From NCBI GenBank assembly GCA_016748015.1, contig JAAOMT010000200.1, forward strand, positions 246,984 through 310,983: a stretch of 64,000 nt of DNA, in the 5' to 3' direction. Shown in pieces: positions 35,291 through 48,228 of this stretch. The notes under the pieces are model-generated. The model had not been told where the DNA came from. It was given only the letters and a program-made list of their open reading frames with translations, and searched no databases. The stretch is from Geosiphon pyriformis. Lineage: Eukaryota > Glomeromycota > Glomeromycetes > Archaeosporales > Geosiphonaceae. Within the stretch, counting starts at the first letter, position 1; the number at the start of each line of letters is the position of its first letter. The position numbers were made by a program, and so were the translations under genes.

Positions 35291-36576
35291 TTGACAAAGA
35301 AGAAATTATCTCAAACTGTCACACAATTTTCATTCCACCATATGATCAGTATATGTTAGCTATAAAAAGAGAAGTAAAGAATCAAGCTCAGTTGTTTAAA
35401 GCAGAAGCTACCATTTGCAAATTAGGAGAAATTGGACTCACCAATCTCTACATATCAGTCAACAGCCCCAAGAATATCAAAATTTTCATCTACAACACAA
35501 CAAGATGTGTTATTGAAATACCAAAAGGAACCATCATTGAATATTTAACTACCAAAGTTGAGAACCAACCACCAAACCATATTCTAGATTTTCCACAGCT
35601 TTGTGGATATGTGGACATCACATTACAAACCATCTACAGATGAAACGAATGTTATCTGTTCTAACCAGAACAATTGGAACAGATAAACATGGGGAATCTA
35701 GACCTACTCCAACAGATACAACTAAAGACGTTACTTAGCAACTTCAATGACATCTTTGCCAGCGAAAACGAATTTGGCAGAACCAACATCATCTAGTATC
35801 AGATCAAAACTGGAGATGCAATGTCAATTAAACAAAGAACATACAGAGTACCACCAGCTAGCCATGAAATTATTTGTCAAGAAATTAACCAAATGCTTGA
35901 CAATGGGCTAATTCAGTCATCAATGAGCTCATAGTCATCACCAATGATACTAGTCTGAAAGAAAAATGAGAAAATCTGCTTTTGTGTAGATTACTAGAAA
36001 CTAAATAGAGTAATCAAAGAAGATAGCTATCCAATGCCCAAAATTCAAGAGCTGTTCAATGTTTTTGGAGGAAATAAATGGTTCTCGATACTGGATTTGA
36101 ATAGTAGTTACTGGCAAGTAGCCATGGATCCAGCCGACAAAGAGAAAACAGTCTTTACCACAAGAGAAAAAAATTTTGAATTTGAAGTCATGCCATTTGA
36201 ATTGATGAATACACCGGCCATATTCTAATGACTAATAGAAATTGTATACACTGGACTACTATGGAAGTCAGTAGTTGTATACTTGGATGATACCAATGTG
36301 TTTTCAAAAACATTTGATGATCATTTGTATCATCTTTAACAAGTGTTCAAAAGATTGAAAAGAGCCAGAATAAAATTAAATGCAACCAAATGTTTCTTTG
36401 GAAAAACTGAACTCAAGTTTTTGGGACATATGGTGAGCAAAGATGAAATAAAAACAGATCCAAACAAGATTGAGATTGTCAAAAACTTTTCAGTACCAAA
36501 TAATCTCACAGAATTGAGAGCATTTTTGAGATTTGCTGAATACTACTGCCATTTCATCAAGAATTTTCCAAAATAG
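35291..36576 (+). pseudogene. Element B linker and reverse transcriptase
   Basis: The linker (INLYISVNSPKN..., EIPKGTIIEYLTT) leads into RT: PPASHEIICQEINQMLDNGLI, FCVDY-KLN (a stop replaces Arg), SILDLNSSYWQVAM, VMPFELMNTPAIF and the intact catalytic YLDD at 36280-36291. The end of RT is EFAEYY-type (RFAEYYCHFIKNF). A 1-nt deletion in TTTTCC near 36568 shifts the frame. Stops at 35932 and 36227 replace Trp/Gln. Confidence 0.85.
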
Positions 36577-37085
36577 CCCAACCACTACACCAACTTCAAA
36601 CAAAGAATGTAAAGTATGAATAGACAAAAACTCAACAAAAAGCTTTTGATATCTTAAGAAGAAAGCTTATTCAAGCTCTAGTATTGATGTATCCAGATTA
36701 CAGCAAACTATTCATTATCACTACTGATGCATCTGGCCAAGCATTGAGAGCAGTACTATCACAGAAAAGACCAGATGGAAGAGAACATCCAGTAGCTTAT
36801 GTCAGTAGAAGCTTAAGTCCAGCTGAAAAGAACTATAAAACTCCAGCACTAGAATACTTAGCTATCTATTGGGCTGTCATCAAATGAAAGGAATACTTGA
36901 GCCAAAAGTTTGAAGTGTATACTGATCACAAAGGATTGACTTCAATTCAAAAACAAGAATTTGCAGACAATTGTTATGCCAGATGGAAAATAGAACTTTC
37001 ACCATTTAATTATACAGTACATTATAAAAAAGGAAAAAACAATGGAAATGCTAACAGACTGTCACGAATAAGACAAATCTAAAAA
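36577..37085 (+). pseudogene. Element B RNase H domain
   Basis: Ty3-type RNase H: ITTDASGQALRAVLSQ (first Asp), EYLAIYWAVIK (Glu), VYTDHKGL (second Asp). A TGA at 36885-36887 replaces Trp; element A has TGG here. Confidence 0.85.
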
Positions 37086-38400
37086 CATTTCAAACCAAAA
37101 ATATAACAAAAGATGAATATACAAAAATACCAACAACTACAACATTATATAGATATTCAACTGTTCAAGAAGAAATTATCTCAAAAAGAACAAAGAAACA
37201 TTAAACAACAATCAAAATATTTTATCAATTATCAAAATATACTTTACTGGAAGAACAGAAGAAATTCAAATCAACCAATCAGAGTAATCACAGAACCAGA
37301 AAAAAAAACAATATTATTCAACATACACTCCAATCCAACAGCAGAAGATTTTCATAAAGAAGCAACCATGGAAAGAACTAGAAAAAGATACTATTGGCCA
37401 TCTATGTACCCAGATATTATCCAATATGTTCAAAATTGTGATGCTTGTCAAAGAAGAGGTAGAACAAAACTCAGTGAACTATTAAGACCAATCAAAGTAG
37501 GACAATTATTCAACTGTATCGGAATTGACTTAGTAGGACCATTAACAATCACCAGCAGAGGAAACAGATATATCACAGTAGCCATAGACTATCTTACAAA
37601 ATGGCCAGAAGCAAAAACCATTCAAAGAGCAAATGCAAAATCTGTTGCCGAATTCGTTTATCAAGATTTGATTTGTCAACATAGATGTCCAAAAAAACTA
37701 TTATTAGATCAAAGAACTCACTTTGTAAACAGAACATTAGCAGAATTAAGTCAAAGATTTGGAATCAAAAGACCATTATTATCACCATATCATCCACAAA
37801 CTAATGGACTAGTTAAAAGATTTAACAGAACATTGTGTGAAGCAATCACCAAAATCAGTCAAGAAAACCAAGACAAATGGGATTTGTTCATACCATCAGT
37901 ATTATTTGCTTATCAGACAATGAAACAAGATACTGCACAAGCAACACCATTTGAATTAGTATATAGTAGAACAGCAACATTACCAATTAAGATAGAAGTC
38001 AACACTTACCCAACAGAACCAATAACCAAAGATAATTTTCAGAAAATATTGCTAAGAAAAACATATGACTTAATGGAAACATTAGAAAATAAACAGTAAA
38101 GAGCAGCTGATAACATCCAGAAGTCACAAAAGAGACAAAAAAAAAGACACGATAACCAACTACCAGATAAACCAGTTGAATTCAAGATTGAAGACAAAGT
38201 ATTTTTACATCATACCAAAGCAGAAAAACAATGGAGTGGAAAATTTGACCCCAAATAAGACAGACCATTTCACATAGAAGAAATTCTTGGAAATGGAGCT
38301 TATAAATTAAGATGAGACAACAAAATTTTAGCCAAAGCATCACATGGTGATTGACTGAAACCATATTACCAGATAGCATCATTATCTACCAATAACATTC
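37086..38400 (+). pseudogene. Element B integrase
   Basis: The longest open stretch in the window (37113-38099, 328 codons). HHCC zinc domain (HSNPTAEDFHKEA...NCDACQRRG); catalytic core with IGIDLVGP (first Asp) and LLLDQRTHFVN (second Asp). The third residue reads Lys in NGLVKRFN where element A has Glu, a G-to-A change that kills catalysis. A GPY/F-like block (KFDPK, RPFHIEEILGNGAYKLR) ends the domain. Stops after 38099 replace Trp or Arg. Confidence 0.88.
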
Positions 38401-39186
38401 CACAACTAGGAGTACAAAGAATACTAGTTCAACCAGATGAGATTCCATGAGATTTGGAACCAATCATAGTTATTAAACCAAACACATCAAATCAAACAAC
38501 CCAAAAGAGTATATAAAGACACAATACACATGACAAAAGCAACCAAGAAAATGGAAATACCAGATCATATTCACACTATAGCTTAACAACTGTTCTAGGT
38601 CTTAAGTCAACAACAGTTAGACATGGAAATTATTGTTAACAACCAAACAATTTGCTATTGAAACACCAAAAGAAAGACAAAGAATACCTCATATCAACGG
38701 TTACCAAAGAATGATAAAAACTGGTCAAATAACATAATAGAAAAAGTAAAGAACACTTTTGAGAAAATACCTATTATGGCACCAACAAAAAAACTTACAA
38801 AAAAGAATTGGAAGCAATAGACAGAACAACTTTCAATATCATATTGTTACTACCAGTTAAGTCGGAAGTTGAATATTCAGGAGTTGTATACCAACAAATT
38901 CAAGAGAATATTCAACCAAGACATAATACAACAAATTGAAGAATTTATTGAAAAGAAAACAAATTCAACACTACATGTTAAAACAATGTACCGACTATAC
39001 AACATATTTTGAAACTATCTAGAAATACTGTTACACTCTGACATGGAAACCATAATCATTAACCAATGGGGAAAAATGAACAATACATAAGTAGAAAACA
39101 TGAGAAACAGAGTTGAACAAACAATACTTGAAAAAAAAATATTGGAATTAATTCAAAATGAAAATTTTAACAAAGCTTAATATTAA
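38401..39186 (+). pseudogene. Element B pol C-terminal extension
   Basis: About 260 residues beyond the GPY/F-like block, matching the extension of element A (QLGVQ-ILVQPDEIP, ELYTNKF/LYTDKTK, a Glu/Lys/Gln-rich helical end). Strongly mutated, with at least one frameshift, ending TAA 39184-39186 at the polypurine tract. No known domain recognised. Confidence 0.6.
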
Positions 39187-39201
39187 AAAAGAAGGAGATA
39201 A
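39185..39201 (+). promoter_or_regulatory. Polypurine tract of element B
   Basis: AAAAAAGAAGGAGATAA directly before the 3' LTR; primes plus-strand DNA synthesis in this class. Confidence 0.82.
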
Positions 39202-39958
39202 TGTTACTCATAAAAAGAAAACAGATATAGAAAATAGCAGACCAATAAGAGAATAGTATTTAACACATAAGCACAATACTCAGCAATGTCAAAAATCATG
39301 ACACATTGCTCAAGAAATCATAGCACATCACTTGGAAATGTGAGCAATCTTGTAGAACATCAATTATGTATATATAGTGGTAACATTAAAAGTAGAAAAG
39401 ACAGACCTCTCAGTTTAGATTTGATCTAAGCAACCTTCTATTTACAAATATCAAATAAATAATTATTTACCATCCAAATTCACTTTCCATTATCAACACT
39501 TCATGTTGATAGTAATTAATACTTAACCACGCTGGAACAATAGCTCTTAATCATGGCTATTGACGGGATACTAACTTGCAATTGCTTTTGTTTACTTCTT
39601 TATTTTCTTTTATTTTCTTTTATTTCTTTTTGTTATTTTTTTGGTTTTACTAAATTGATTAAGAATTAAGCACTAAGATACAGACATTATAGGAACTAGT
39701 AAAAGATCTGTGAAACAAGGGTAGAATACTTATAGATTTGAGGATAGTTTACCAGGAGGATTACTGGCCACTACACTGAGAAAGAAATTCAACAGAATTG
39801 TAATTCCAGAAGGCTACTGAAAACAACTATTAAATCTCTGTTCATTATACAAAGAACTCTACAACCAAAACCTTCAGATATTAACACCTAAGTACTAACT
39901 AAGCACCAAGTTACAGATTTGTTATTTGACTTGAGACCCCAAATAATCATCTATAACA
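39202..39958 (+). repeat. 3' LTR of element B
   Basis: 757 bp, TGTTAC...CTATAACA (one G-to-A change in the terminal block). Otherwise closely similar to the 5' LTR apart from fewer U3 repeat units. Confidence 0.88.
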
Positions 39959-41897
39959 CCATACATGTACCAAAACATTTGATAATATATAGAATTATGT
40001 GATAGTTGTTAAAAAAAAAGGAACTCATCTTATTGAATTTTTAAATTCAAATAAAGTTGAACAACTTTTTAACAAAGTGAAAAACAATTTAGTTAGACTA
40101 CTACTTATTACTACTTAAAAAAACTGTTATATTGTAATTGCAGTAGATTATCTTATCAAATGGCTTAAAGTTAAAGCTATTTTAAGAACAAACACAAAAT
40201 TAATAGCAAATTTTATCTATAAAAACATTATTTGTAGACATGAATATTCAATTAAACTTCTATCTAATCAAGAAACATACTTTGTAAACAACTTGATACA
40301 AAAAATTTGTAAATAATTCAATTTTAAATAACTTCTATTATTATTATATTATTCATAAACAAATAGATTAGTGGAATATTTTAACCAAATATTATGTGAA
40401 TTACTAGAAAATTTCAATTAATTTTGAGCAGAAATAAAATATTTTTATTCTATCAATATTTTTAATATATAGAATACTAAAACAAAATACAATAAAGCAC
40501 ATACTATTTGATTTAACTTATAAAAAAACAACAATATTATTAGTCAATTTTACTGTAAAAACATATTTAGTACAACTAATTACAAAAAAAAACTTTCAAA
40601 AAAACATTTTAATAAAGAGTTTATACTCTTTTTAGCACATTAGAAAAAAAATAACAAATTGCAGCCACTTATATTAAATACTTTTAAATACAACAAAAAA
40701 ATGGCATAATAACAAATTGCCACTTATTACTAACAAATTTAAAATTAGAAATAAAATTTTTTTACATAAAACTAAAGCTAAAAAACAATGAAATAAAAAA
40801 TTTGATCACAAATAGAATAAACTATTTTATATTTACAAAGTTCTAGACAATAGATTATATAAATTAAGACTTGATAACAAAGTTTTAGCCAAAGTTGTAT
40901 ATAAAGATTAATTAAAGCATTATTATTTTAGAAACAATCTTGAACTATTAATTTCACAAATTGGTACATATTTTTTTTAATTAATCTTGAAAATATTTCC
41001 TAAAATTTAGAACTAATAATTATAATAAAACAACAACCAAATCTGAACATTTAATTTAATTTTATTAGTATTTTTTTAAAATAATTCAAAAATATTAAAC
41101 AAAAATAATAAAATAATCACCAAAAAATATTTAAACCAAAAATATATAAAACTTTTATACCAAAAATAATTTTTTTTTTATTTTTTTATTTCTAAAAAAT
41201 TAATTTAAATTCTATTTAACTTTATAATGTTTATTTTCTGAAACATTTAACAAATATTCCAAAAATTAATATTAGCTTTAAAAACATTTTTTGACTTATT
41301 TATAATTATCAATGAAAATCAAATCAATTATACTTATAAAAAAACTATAGTCTTAATAGTAAATAATTCCCAAAAATATTATCCTTATAGAAAAAACATA
41401 AGAAATTATTCTGAAAGTCAATTATTAAAACTTTTAAAGCAAGCTTTAAAAGAAAACTTATTGTTTATATTTATTGATATTTTTTTAAATGCTATAATAC
41501 AACAAAAACTTCAAATGTGTTTTAATAAAAACAGTAAATATACTTCTAGTTATCAATATTTCCAAATTAGAAAACATTATACCAACAGAAACTAGAATTC
41601 AAAGCAACTAATATTTATTCTAAAGCTATATAAAAGTGAATACACAATAAATTCAAGACAACAGCTTGATCAACAAATGCTTATTATAAACTTAAAACAG
41701 TTTTTAAACTCTATAACTTATTTAACATATGTGAAAATATCCTACAAAATTTAATACTTTAACCAATAAAAATTCAATATATTAACAAGCTTACAAAATT
41801 GAAATTTTAACAATTTTCAGACCAAATTACTTTAATAATTTAGAATTACTATCTCAAAATTACAAATAATGCTTGGACTTTAATAGAACTTAGTTTT

Positions 41898-41910
41898 AAG
41901 AAGAAAATTA
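41898..41910 (+). promoter_or_regulatory. Polypurine tract of gypsy E
   Basis: AAGAAGAAAATTA directly before the TGTTACC start of the family-2 LTR. Confidence 0.6.
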
Positions 41911-44034
41911 TGTTACCAGTAGAATTTTAGTTATTAACTAGCATGAAATTACTCTTATAATTTCTATTATTAATTAATATATATTAATATTATTTCAATT
42001 ATTACTTATTACTTAAATCAAATTATTGAATATTACTATTTAATTAATAACCAAATTTATATAATAAAAATTAGGATGATTAAATGACACAATACTCTAA
42101 ACTATTTAATATTTAAAAATTTGCTAAAATTTACAAAAATTTACCAAAATAATAGATAGTTTATCAAAATAGTTTATAATTTGATGAAATAACTTGTAAT
42201 TTATTAAAATATATTTTAAATTTGTCAAAATTATAGCAAAAAAAAAGTTCAAGTTTATAAACTAGTACTATAACAAATTGTATAAAAGAAAAGCTTCTTT
42301 TTTTGAGAAAAAATATTTTATTTTATTTTCTTTAGAATTAGCTTACAATATAAATTCAAAATAAAAATATACTTTAAAAACCAATTTTCGAAATAATTAC
42401 ACTTGAAATTCTCTAAAACCCAATTAACATTTTGAAATTAATTAGCTACCAATTTTAGTAAATATTAGTAACTTTAAACCTAAACCAGAAAACAATTTTC
42501 TTAACAAAATTTCATTACTTTTATATTTCTTTTGTTTTTTTTTGTTTTTTTATTATAATTATTAATGTGGCCCTATTCTTAAATAGTTTAAGCTTTCTGT
42601 TAACTTTTTTAGTGGTATAGCTTTCTTTCCTACTTGCTCCTTTTTTTTAAGTAATATTAGACCTTTAATATTTTTGAATCAAATAAGTTTGAATTGGTTT
42701 ATGGTTGTTTATCAAATGTTAATGTTGGTAGTTTGTCTGTCTATATAGATGAATTTCTAAAAAACTTGGAGACAACCAACATAATGGCTAGTGCTGTGGT
42801 TTTTTTTGAAGATGTTAATTTAGGTCTGGGTGTTAAAATTTTTGGCTTGATGTCTTTTATATTAATAGAGTTGCAGGCTATTGTGTTGGTTCTTAAGTGT
42901 ATTCTTCTCCATAACTTAGTTCAATTATTTACAGACGATCAAACAGTTTTAGATACATGCAAATTAGAATTAAGTTTGGTGTATTCAGATTTTCAGAATT
43001 AGTGTTGAATTAAATGATAACATATCATAAATCTAATTTATAGCAAGAATTTGAATTTTAGCTGGCACAAAGTAAGAAATCACTCAAGTATTTTGGGTAA
43101 TAAATGTACTAATGCACTTGTTGACACTATATTTCTTTGTAATTAGTGCTTTTTTCTCTAATTAAAAAATTTTTATGTTAAAACTAATAGTAGTAATGTT
43201 TTTGGTAATTCTAAATATTTTGTTTATAAGGTTTTTTAGTCTGTTTATTGTACATATTAGGAGATTAGATCTGTGTTTAAGGTTTTGGTTAGTTGTTTGC
43301 TCTTGGACATTAATTGGCTTAGTTTATCTTTGATGTGGCATCCTAACTTGTACATAACTACTGGTTTTACTACTATTATTTGTACTTATTTTATGAAAGT
43401 TTTGCACTATTGACTACTTATTGCTATTTAAAAAAATCTGTATAACAAATGCTATTTCAGTATAACATGGTTGTATTATGGTAATATTAAGGTCTTAGAC
43501 CATGTTTTTTTTTGTGCAATTAACAATTTTGTTTGTCATCATTTGTTGGATGCCTATGTAAATGCTTAAAGAGTGCTTTCTGGTCTTCTTCATTTTTTTC
43601 ATGTGTATTTCAGCTAATGTTCTCTTGCATTTTTGATGCTATAGTGTGTATGGCTTTTTGCAAGAGCTTTGTCTTTAATGGTTGGGATCAAAAAGCTGTT
43701 TCTGTCTTTGGTAATTCCAAAGTTGTGAATCTAATAATTGTGAGCTTTGTGTGTAATTTCTGTTTTGCTTTTAGAAAAAAAATTTTGTTGGTTTGTGCTA
43801 GACATTATGTCTTTATAAAGAAGAATGAGCTGATTTCACATAATAGTTCAGCTCTTGTTTCTATTTTTAGATTGTTTATAGTGCTTTCTACTAGTGTAAT
43901 TAAATTGCTTGATATTACTAAGACATTTAGTATTAGTTTTGGTTTATGTAAGTCTTGTTTTTTTTTAGGCATTAGAGATTCAATTTTAATTTATGTAGAT
44001 GCATAGTATTGTCCTAATCAGTTCAAGTAACTAG

Positions 44035-45022
44035 TGTTATGAGTAAACTAAGTGAGATATGATGATAACATTTGGTGTTCAAAATTTGAGTTTCTAAGAA
44101 GCTTTTGATAATTTTTTTTTAGTAGGCTTGTTTGATGTATTAGTGTTATTAGTTTCTGAAAGTCTGTTTAATTGATATAAATTTACTCATAGAGTTTTTT
44201 AGTTATAAGGCACAGAGAAATATTTCACAGTATTACAACTTCTTATATGTGAATGTAAGCTATCTTTTCCAAACTAACAAGTACAGTTATTAGAGTCTAA
44301 TAGTGTTTTTTCACCTTTCTAATAAGCTATTAAGATAATATTAATATCTAAACTTAGAAGTAGCTTCTTTTTTTTACTAGACTATTATAAAGTCTATTTT
44401 TAGACAGTCAATTTTCTTATGTTGCCACTTTATAAGAGAGAATAAAATAAAAAAAATAAAAAAAAAATAAAAAAAGATAAATTAATATTATTAATTGCTG
44501 TGATCAAGAGTGATTGATCCAAATTATTAAGGGTTTGAGATATTTATGCTAAGAATATTTGTTCTAGAATGAAAGTATGAAACAAAGATTAGTTTGATTT
44601 AAACATGGGATAATTGATGACTATGTATTAATAATTTCGAGTTTTCAAATAAGTTCTTTATTTTTGTAAAATGTAATAATTATAAGAAAAAAGAAAATTG
44701 ATTCTTTTTTTGGCTGTCTTTCTAACTTCTATAACTATTTATTTTTATATATTTTTTTTGGTTCTACAGGATCGTTTCATTTTTGTTAGCTATTGCTTCA
44801 CTATTTCTGTTATTGCCTTGTTTTTCTATATTATTACTAGTTATTTTATGTTTCAACTAGTTATTTTATGCTATAATATGTTATTAAGTTTTGTATTATG
44901 TTATCTTAAGTTATTACATATTATTTTGTATTCTTTTATATTATTTTGTGTTATTTTATGTTATTCCATTTTTGGTCACATTTTCTTCATAATTTTGGAT
45001 TGATTTTTTTACTTGGGTAATA
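44035..45022 (-). mobile_element. Solo LTR-3 inside LINE-4
   Basis: A 988-bp insertion with ends TGTTAT...GGTAATA (plus strand), flanked by a perfect 4-bp CTAG (44031-44034 and 45023-45026); rejoining restores the LINE tail. The A-rich run near 44440-44480 and the following segment resemble family-1 R/U5 read on the minus strand, so I place it as a divergent family-1 LTR on the minus strand. The plus-strand ORF at 44698-45003 is repeat-derived. Confidence 0.72.
44840..44970 (-). repeat. TTATTTTGTGTTATTTTATG-type repeats in LTR-3
   Basis: About six imperfect units of 18-22 bp. They would lie in U3 if LTR-3 is on the minus strand, as the repeats do in the other LTRs. Confidence 0.65.
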
Positions 45023-45446
45023 CTAGTCATGTGTAAAAAAAGCATAATTTACATCTAATTTAAATCACTTATATAATGTATTATATTAAGCAATATGTAA
45101 ACTTTACTTGTTAAATTAAATAAAATAAAAATAATTATTATTAAAATAGTCTACAGACAAAATTCTTGTAGAAAAGTTAACTTTTACAACAAAGTAACTA
45201 CACATTTCAGTAAGTTTTCAGATAAGCAATTTCTAAGAAAGAGTTGATATTTTCTATAAGATAACTAAACAAAATAATTGGCATAAAATTGGTTATTTTA
45301 CTTATAAACCCAGTGATTCAAATTATAGAAGATAATTTGAAAATAAATTCAGTTATCAGAGGTTTACTAGTTTTCAGAAAACGTAAATTAATAGCAAACA
45401 AACATTAACAGTATTTAAAAAAAGAAACCAAAAATTTTTGATAACA

Positions 45447-48228
45447 GTATAAAGCATTTAACTTTGTTAGTTAACACTATTTAAAAGCTAGTTTGCAGCA
45501 TATTAAAATATATAAAAAATTTATTGATTTTTTTGGCAGTATTTATAAGAATAAAATAAATAAAATTATAATAGAGTTTAGTTTTACAGATAAATATTAA
45601 GTATATAATAAACTGGATTATAATAAAATGTTCTTTTCCTTTTTTTTAAAAATCTTCTATGATCTTTTTTTGTAAGATTAAGAGACATAAATATTTGTGT
45701 AAATATTGAATTAATACCAGATTTGTGACCAAAATAGATAAAATAAAAGTTAAAAAAAATAAAACTTTTTTTCTATAGTTAAGTGTTTTTTTTAAAAATA
45801 CTATTTAGATTAAAAATAGCCAAGTCTTTACACAATATATTTTGGACATTGCAAGTAAATTTTTTTTATTTAATAATATTTTAATTAACAATAATAAGAC
45901 AGTAGTTATTTTTATTAATCAAAAGATTAAAAATACTTCTTTAAAAATCAGCATTTTGCCAATTTCAATTGTCAAATATAATATGTTACATAAACATTTG
46001 AGAATTTTTTTGTCAACAAATAATTTGTCTAAACCCAGTTTGGTTAAAGCTTAATCTAATATTAGGTTTTTTTCGAATATAATATTTAAGAAAGCTATTA
46101 CAGATAAATAATTTTCTTATTTGGTTTTGGCTGTTTTATAGTCTATAGTTGAATATCAATCACAATTCAGCTTTATTTTACCTAAAACATATTGCCACTA
46201 AAATGTTTTAATCAGAAAAGATTTTAAGTTAAAAGCTGATTTATCTTGTAACTTTTTTAATGATGCATTTTATTATTATTTTTTATATAATCTTAAGATA
46301 TTTGAACAAGTTCAACCTAAAATAAGATTACTTTAACTGTTGCTTTTGCAAATGCTGCTGGAATTTCAGTTGGTTTTTTGATCACAGATTTTTAGATTTG
46401 CAAATTCTGGACTAGACATTTTTGAATTCCTTGTAATATTTAATTAAGTTATATATTAGTCCTTTTAACAATTTTTTGGCTGAAATAGTGTATTTTTTTA
46501 GACAATAATCTGTTATTAGTAAATAATTTGCTTTGTATATTCCTTAATCCTAGCAGATTTTTTATGTTAAGTGTTTTAAAAACTTTATTGTACTTTAATA
46601 AGATTGGTTTCTTAAAGAAATTTGATATGGTTTTTATAATAAACTTTTAAATAAGTAGAACAGAGTTATGAATTAAAAAACTTTCTGTTATTAAAAGAGA
46701 CTAAATCTTAAAGAGCTTGTGTTTTTTTAATTTATTTTGATATTAAAGTTTTTGTATGATACTAATTTTATATTAGTATTTTTTGGTGTAATTCCTGAAT
46801 TAGCAAATAATAATATTTTGTTAACAAATAAATTTTTAATATTAAAAAAACATTTACATAAGATTTAGTTGAATTTAGTTAATGTATACAATAATAAATC
46901 TTTAAAAGTTTGAGGTTTTTTGTTATTGTAAATAAAACTGCTGCTTATTTTTTTAAAATAAATTTAGAATTGGGTTTAAAATTTATAAGTTGTTGTTTTT
47001 AATACTAATTAAGCTGCAAACTGTTGTTTTTTTTCTAAAATGCATGCTTTTTTTCTGCACTGTAATTGTGTACTTGGATAGTTAAATTATCATAAATATA
47101 TACATATTAAAATTGAAGCTTTTGGGGCTTAATTTTTACAATTGCTGTTGGATAAAAAGAAAACATATTGTAAACTTGTTCAGAAATAAAAAAATTTTTG
47201 TAATGTGGTCAAAAATTAAGGGACATTTAAGAGTTTTAAGCAATATTTATACTAATACTCTAATAAATAAGACTGTATATTTATCTATATTGCTATCTAA
47301 CAATATATATGAATGTTTTATTAAGGCCAATAATTTGATAGTATTTAGTAATATTCATTATTTTGTTTATAATATATATAGATCTGTAAGTTATATTTAT
47401 TAGAAAGCTGAATTTAATTTTAAAGTAATTAAAAGATTCTTGGTTTATAAGATTGATTGGATTTAAACTACTATAGTATAGCATCTAGATTTACATATGC
47501 TTTCAGGTTTTACTAGTAAGGCTTTAACTGATTTATGCACATATTTTATAAAAACAATTCATAGAAGATTGTCAGTTATAGTTAAAAAAAAACTTTATAA
47601 TAAAGATTATTAAGACATTTTATGTTTACAATATAAAGAAATTTAATTTTCTAATCATATATTTACATGTTTAGAAAAGATCAACTCTTGTAAAAGAATA
47701 ATATTAGATCTAATTTTGGTTTGGAAGTTCTTAATAAGATTTTATGCTCTGTTATTTTTTGTAGTAATAGATTTTTTTCTATTATATATATTGAATATTA
47801 AATTATATGCACTTTTTTATAAAAACTTTATGCTTAAAAATTAATATTATAAAGCTGTATAGGCATTTGATAATTATAAAAAAGCTGTTTATATATTGAT
47901 TAATTTTGTGTATAGATTAAGTAAACATTATTACTCAGATTTGTAGAGATCTAAATTTAAATATAAGACTTATATAAAAAGACATAAGTTGATTGAAAAT
48001 AATAAAGTAGTACCTAGTGTTTCTTATATTTTGGTAGCAGAATTATCAAATAAAATGATTAGATTAATTAATATTGACAAGTTATTTAATATTATTTTTG
48101 GTTTTTATAAGTTTTATTTATTTTTTTTAAGTTTAAATAGTAAAATTTCTGTTTATATAAGTGTATGGTATTGTTTTAATTGGTTTAAATAACTGATTAT
48201 ACATAGAAAAAGTGTAAATTACATCTAG
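45447..48228 (+). pseudogene. LINE-5 ORF2 C-terminal half
   Basis: Reads (Y)KAFNFV...HYLKASLQHIKIYKKFIDFFGSI where LINE-2 has YKAYDSVGWHHLKTSLWCIKMCNRF (63300 onward). The open piece 45842-46054 matches the ISINNDKT and HLSKPSLAK region of LINE-2. RNase H and tail remnants follow (47113-47403; 47989-48192, with VWYCFNWFK matching the LINE-1 end), and it ends at TAG 48226-48228. Very low G+C and many stops. Confidence 0.68.

Larger units (their letters stand above)
29922..39958 (+). mobile_element. Element B: complete gypsy LTR retrotransposon (family 1)
   Basis: 10.04 kb with both LTRs, primer-binding region, one gag-pol reading frame and polypurine tract. Inserted into the integrase of E. 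Flanking 4-mers TTAT (29918-29921) and CCAT (39959-39962) are explained as one CCAT duplication with two C-to-T changes on the older side. Coding parts hold about 20 stops and a few 1-nt deletions; the protease Asp and the integrase Glu are lost. Not autonomous now. Confidence 0.9.
27440..41897 (+). pseudogene. Gypsy E polyprotein remnant (interrupted by element B)
   Basis: dUTPase-like domain remnant at about 27500-27760: YTGDIAIMLQN, EKIAQTIYLLL and TQDFGSTK correspond to motifs 3, 4 and 5; the motif-3 Asp reads Asn. RT runs about 28230-29060 (KYINIFTKNNNNLG; later EFTLYY-like end), RNase H about 29100-29520, and the integrase starts near 29640. B splits the integrase after HYFW (29921); it resumes at 39963 and rejoining gives a sensible frame. 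The core then continues (40130-40400, with YCNCSRLSYQMA-like worn codons) and the C-terminal extension decays towards 41890. TAA/TAG codons are dense throughout. Confidence 0.7.
42640..45060 (+). pseudogene. LINE-4 ORF2 C-terminal part (RNase H onward)
   Basis: RNase H residues are visible at 42694-43002 (VYIDEFL, IELQAIVL, LFTDDQTVL), then HSSILGNKCTNAL with Asn at the last catalytic position. The tail at 43533-44006 matches LINE-1 8350-8890 (AFCKSFV, ISHNSSALV, DSILIYVDA). LTR-3 cuts the last codons, which resume at 45023 and end with TAA near 45058. Stops replace Trp and others; dead on arrival because of 5' truncation. Confidence 0.8.
42565..45130 (+). mobile_element. LINE-4: 5'-truncated LINE insertion
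   Basis: Begins in the RNase H linker of ORF2 (GTGGCCCTATTCTTA aligns with LINE-1 near 7440) and ends in an A-rich tail (TTAAATTAAATAAAATAAAA). It is flanked by a perfect 10-bp duplication ATAATTATTA (42555-42564 and 45131-45140), the hallmark of target-primed integration. It interrupts the family-2 LTR of E and is itself interrupted by solo LTR-3. Confidence 0.9.
27440..45446 (+). mobile_element. Gypsy E (family 2), old host of nested insertions
   Basis: A decayed plus-strand family-2 element beginning in its dUTPase-like region next to G. Element B sits in its integrase (29922-39958) and LINE-4 in its 3' LTR (42565-45130). Without inserts about 5.4 kb remain. The 3' LTR ends TTGATAACA at 45446, followed by LINE-5 RT sequence with 4-mer GTAT. 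The 5' LTR, gag and protease are missing. Confidence 0.75.
41911..45446 (+). repeat. 3' LTR of gypsy E, split by LINE-4
   Basis: Family-2 LTR from TGTTACCAG (41911) to TTTTTGATAACA (45446). LINE-4 separates 41911-42564 from 45131-45446; without it about 960 bp remain, close to the 977 bp of S2. The promoter-proximal block (TGTATAAAAGAAAAGCTTC near 42277) is shared with S2. Confidence 0.8.

Noticed and set aside
44698-45003. 101-codon hydrophobic ORF (looks like a membrane protein)
   Set aside because: It is composed of T-rich tandem repeats of solo LTR-3 and starts inside the LTR; hydrophobicity comes from TTT/ATT codons.
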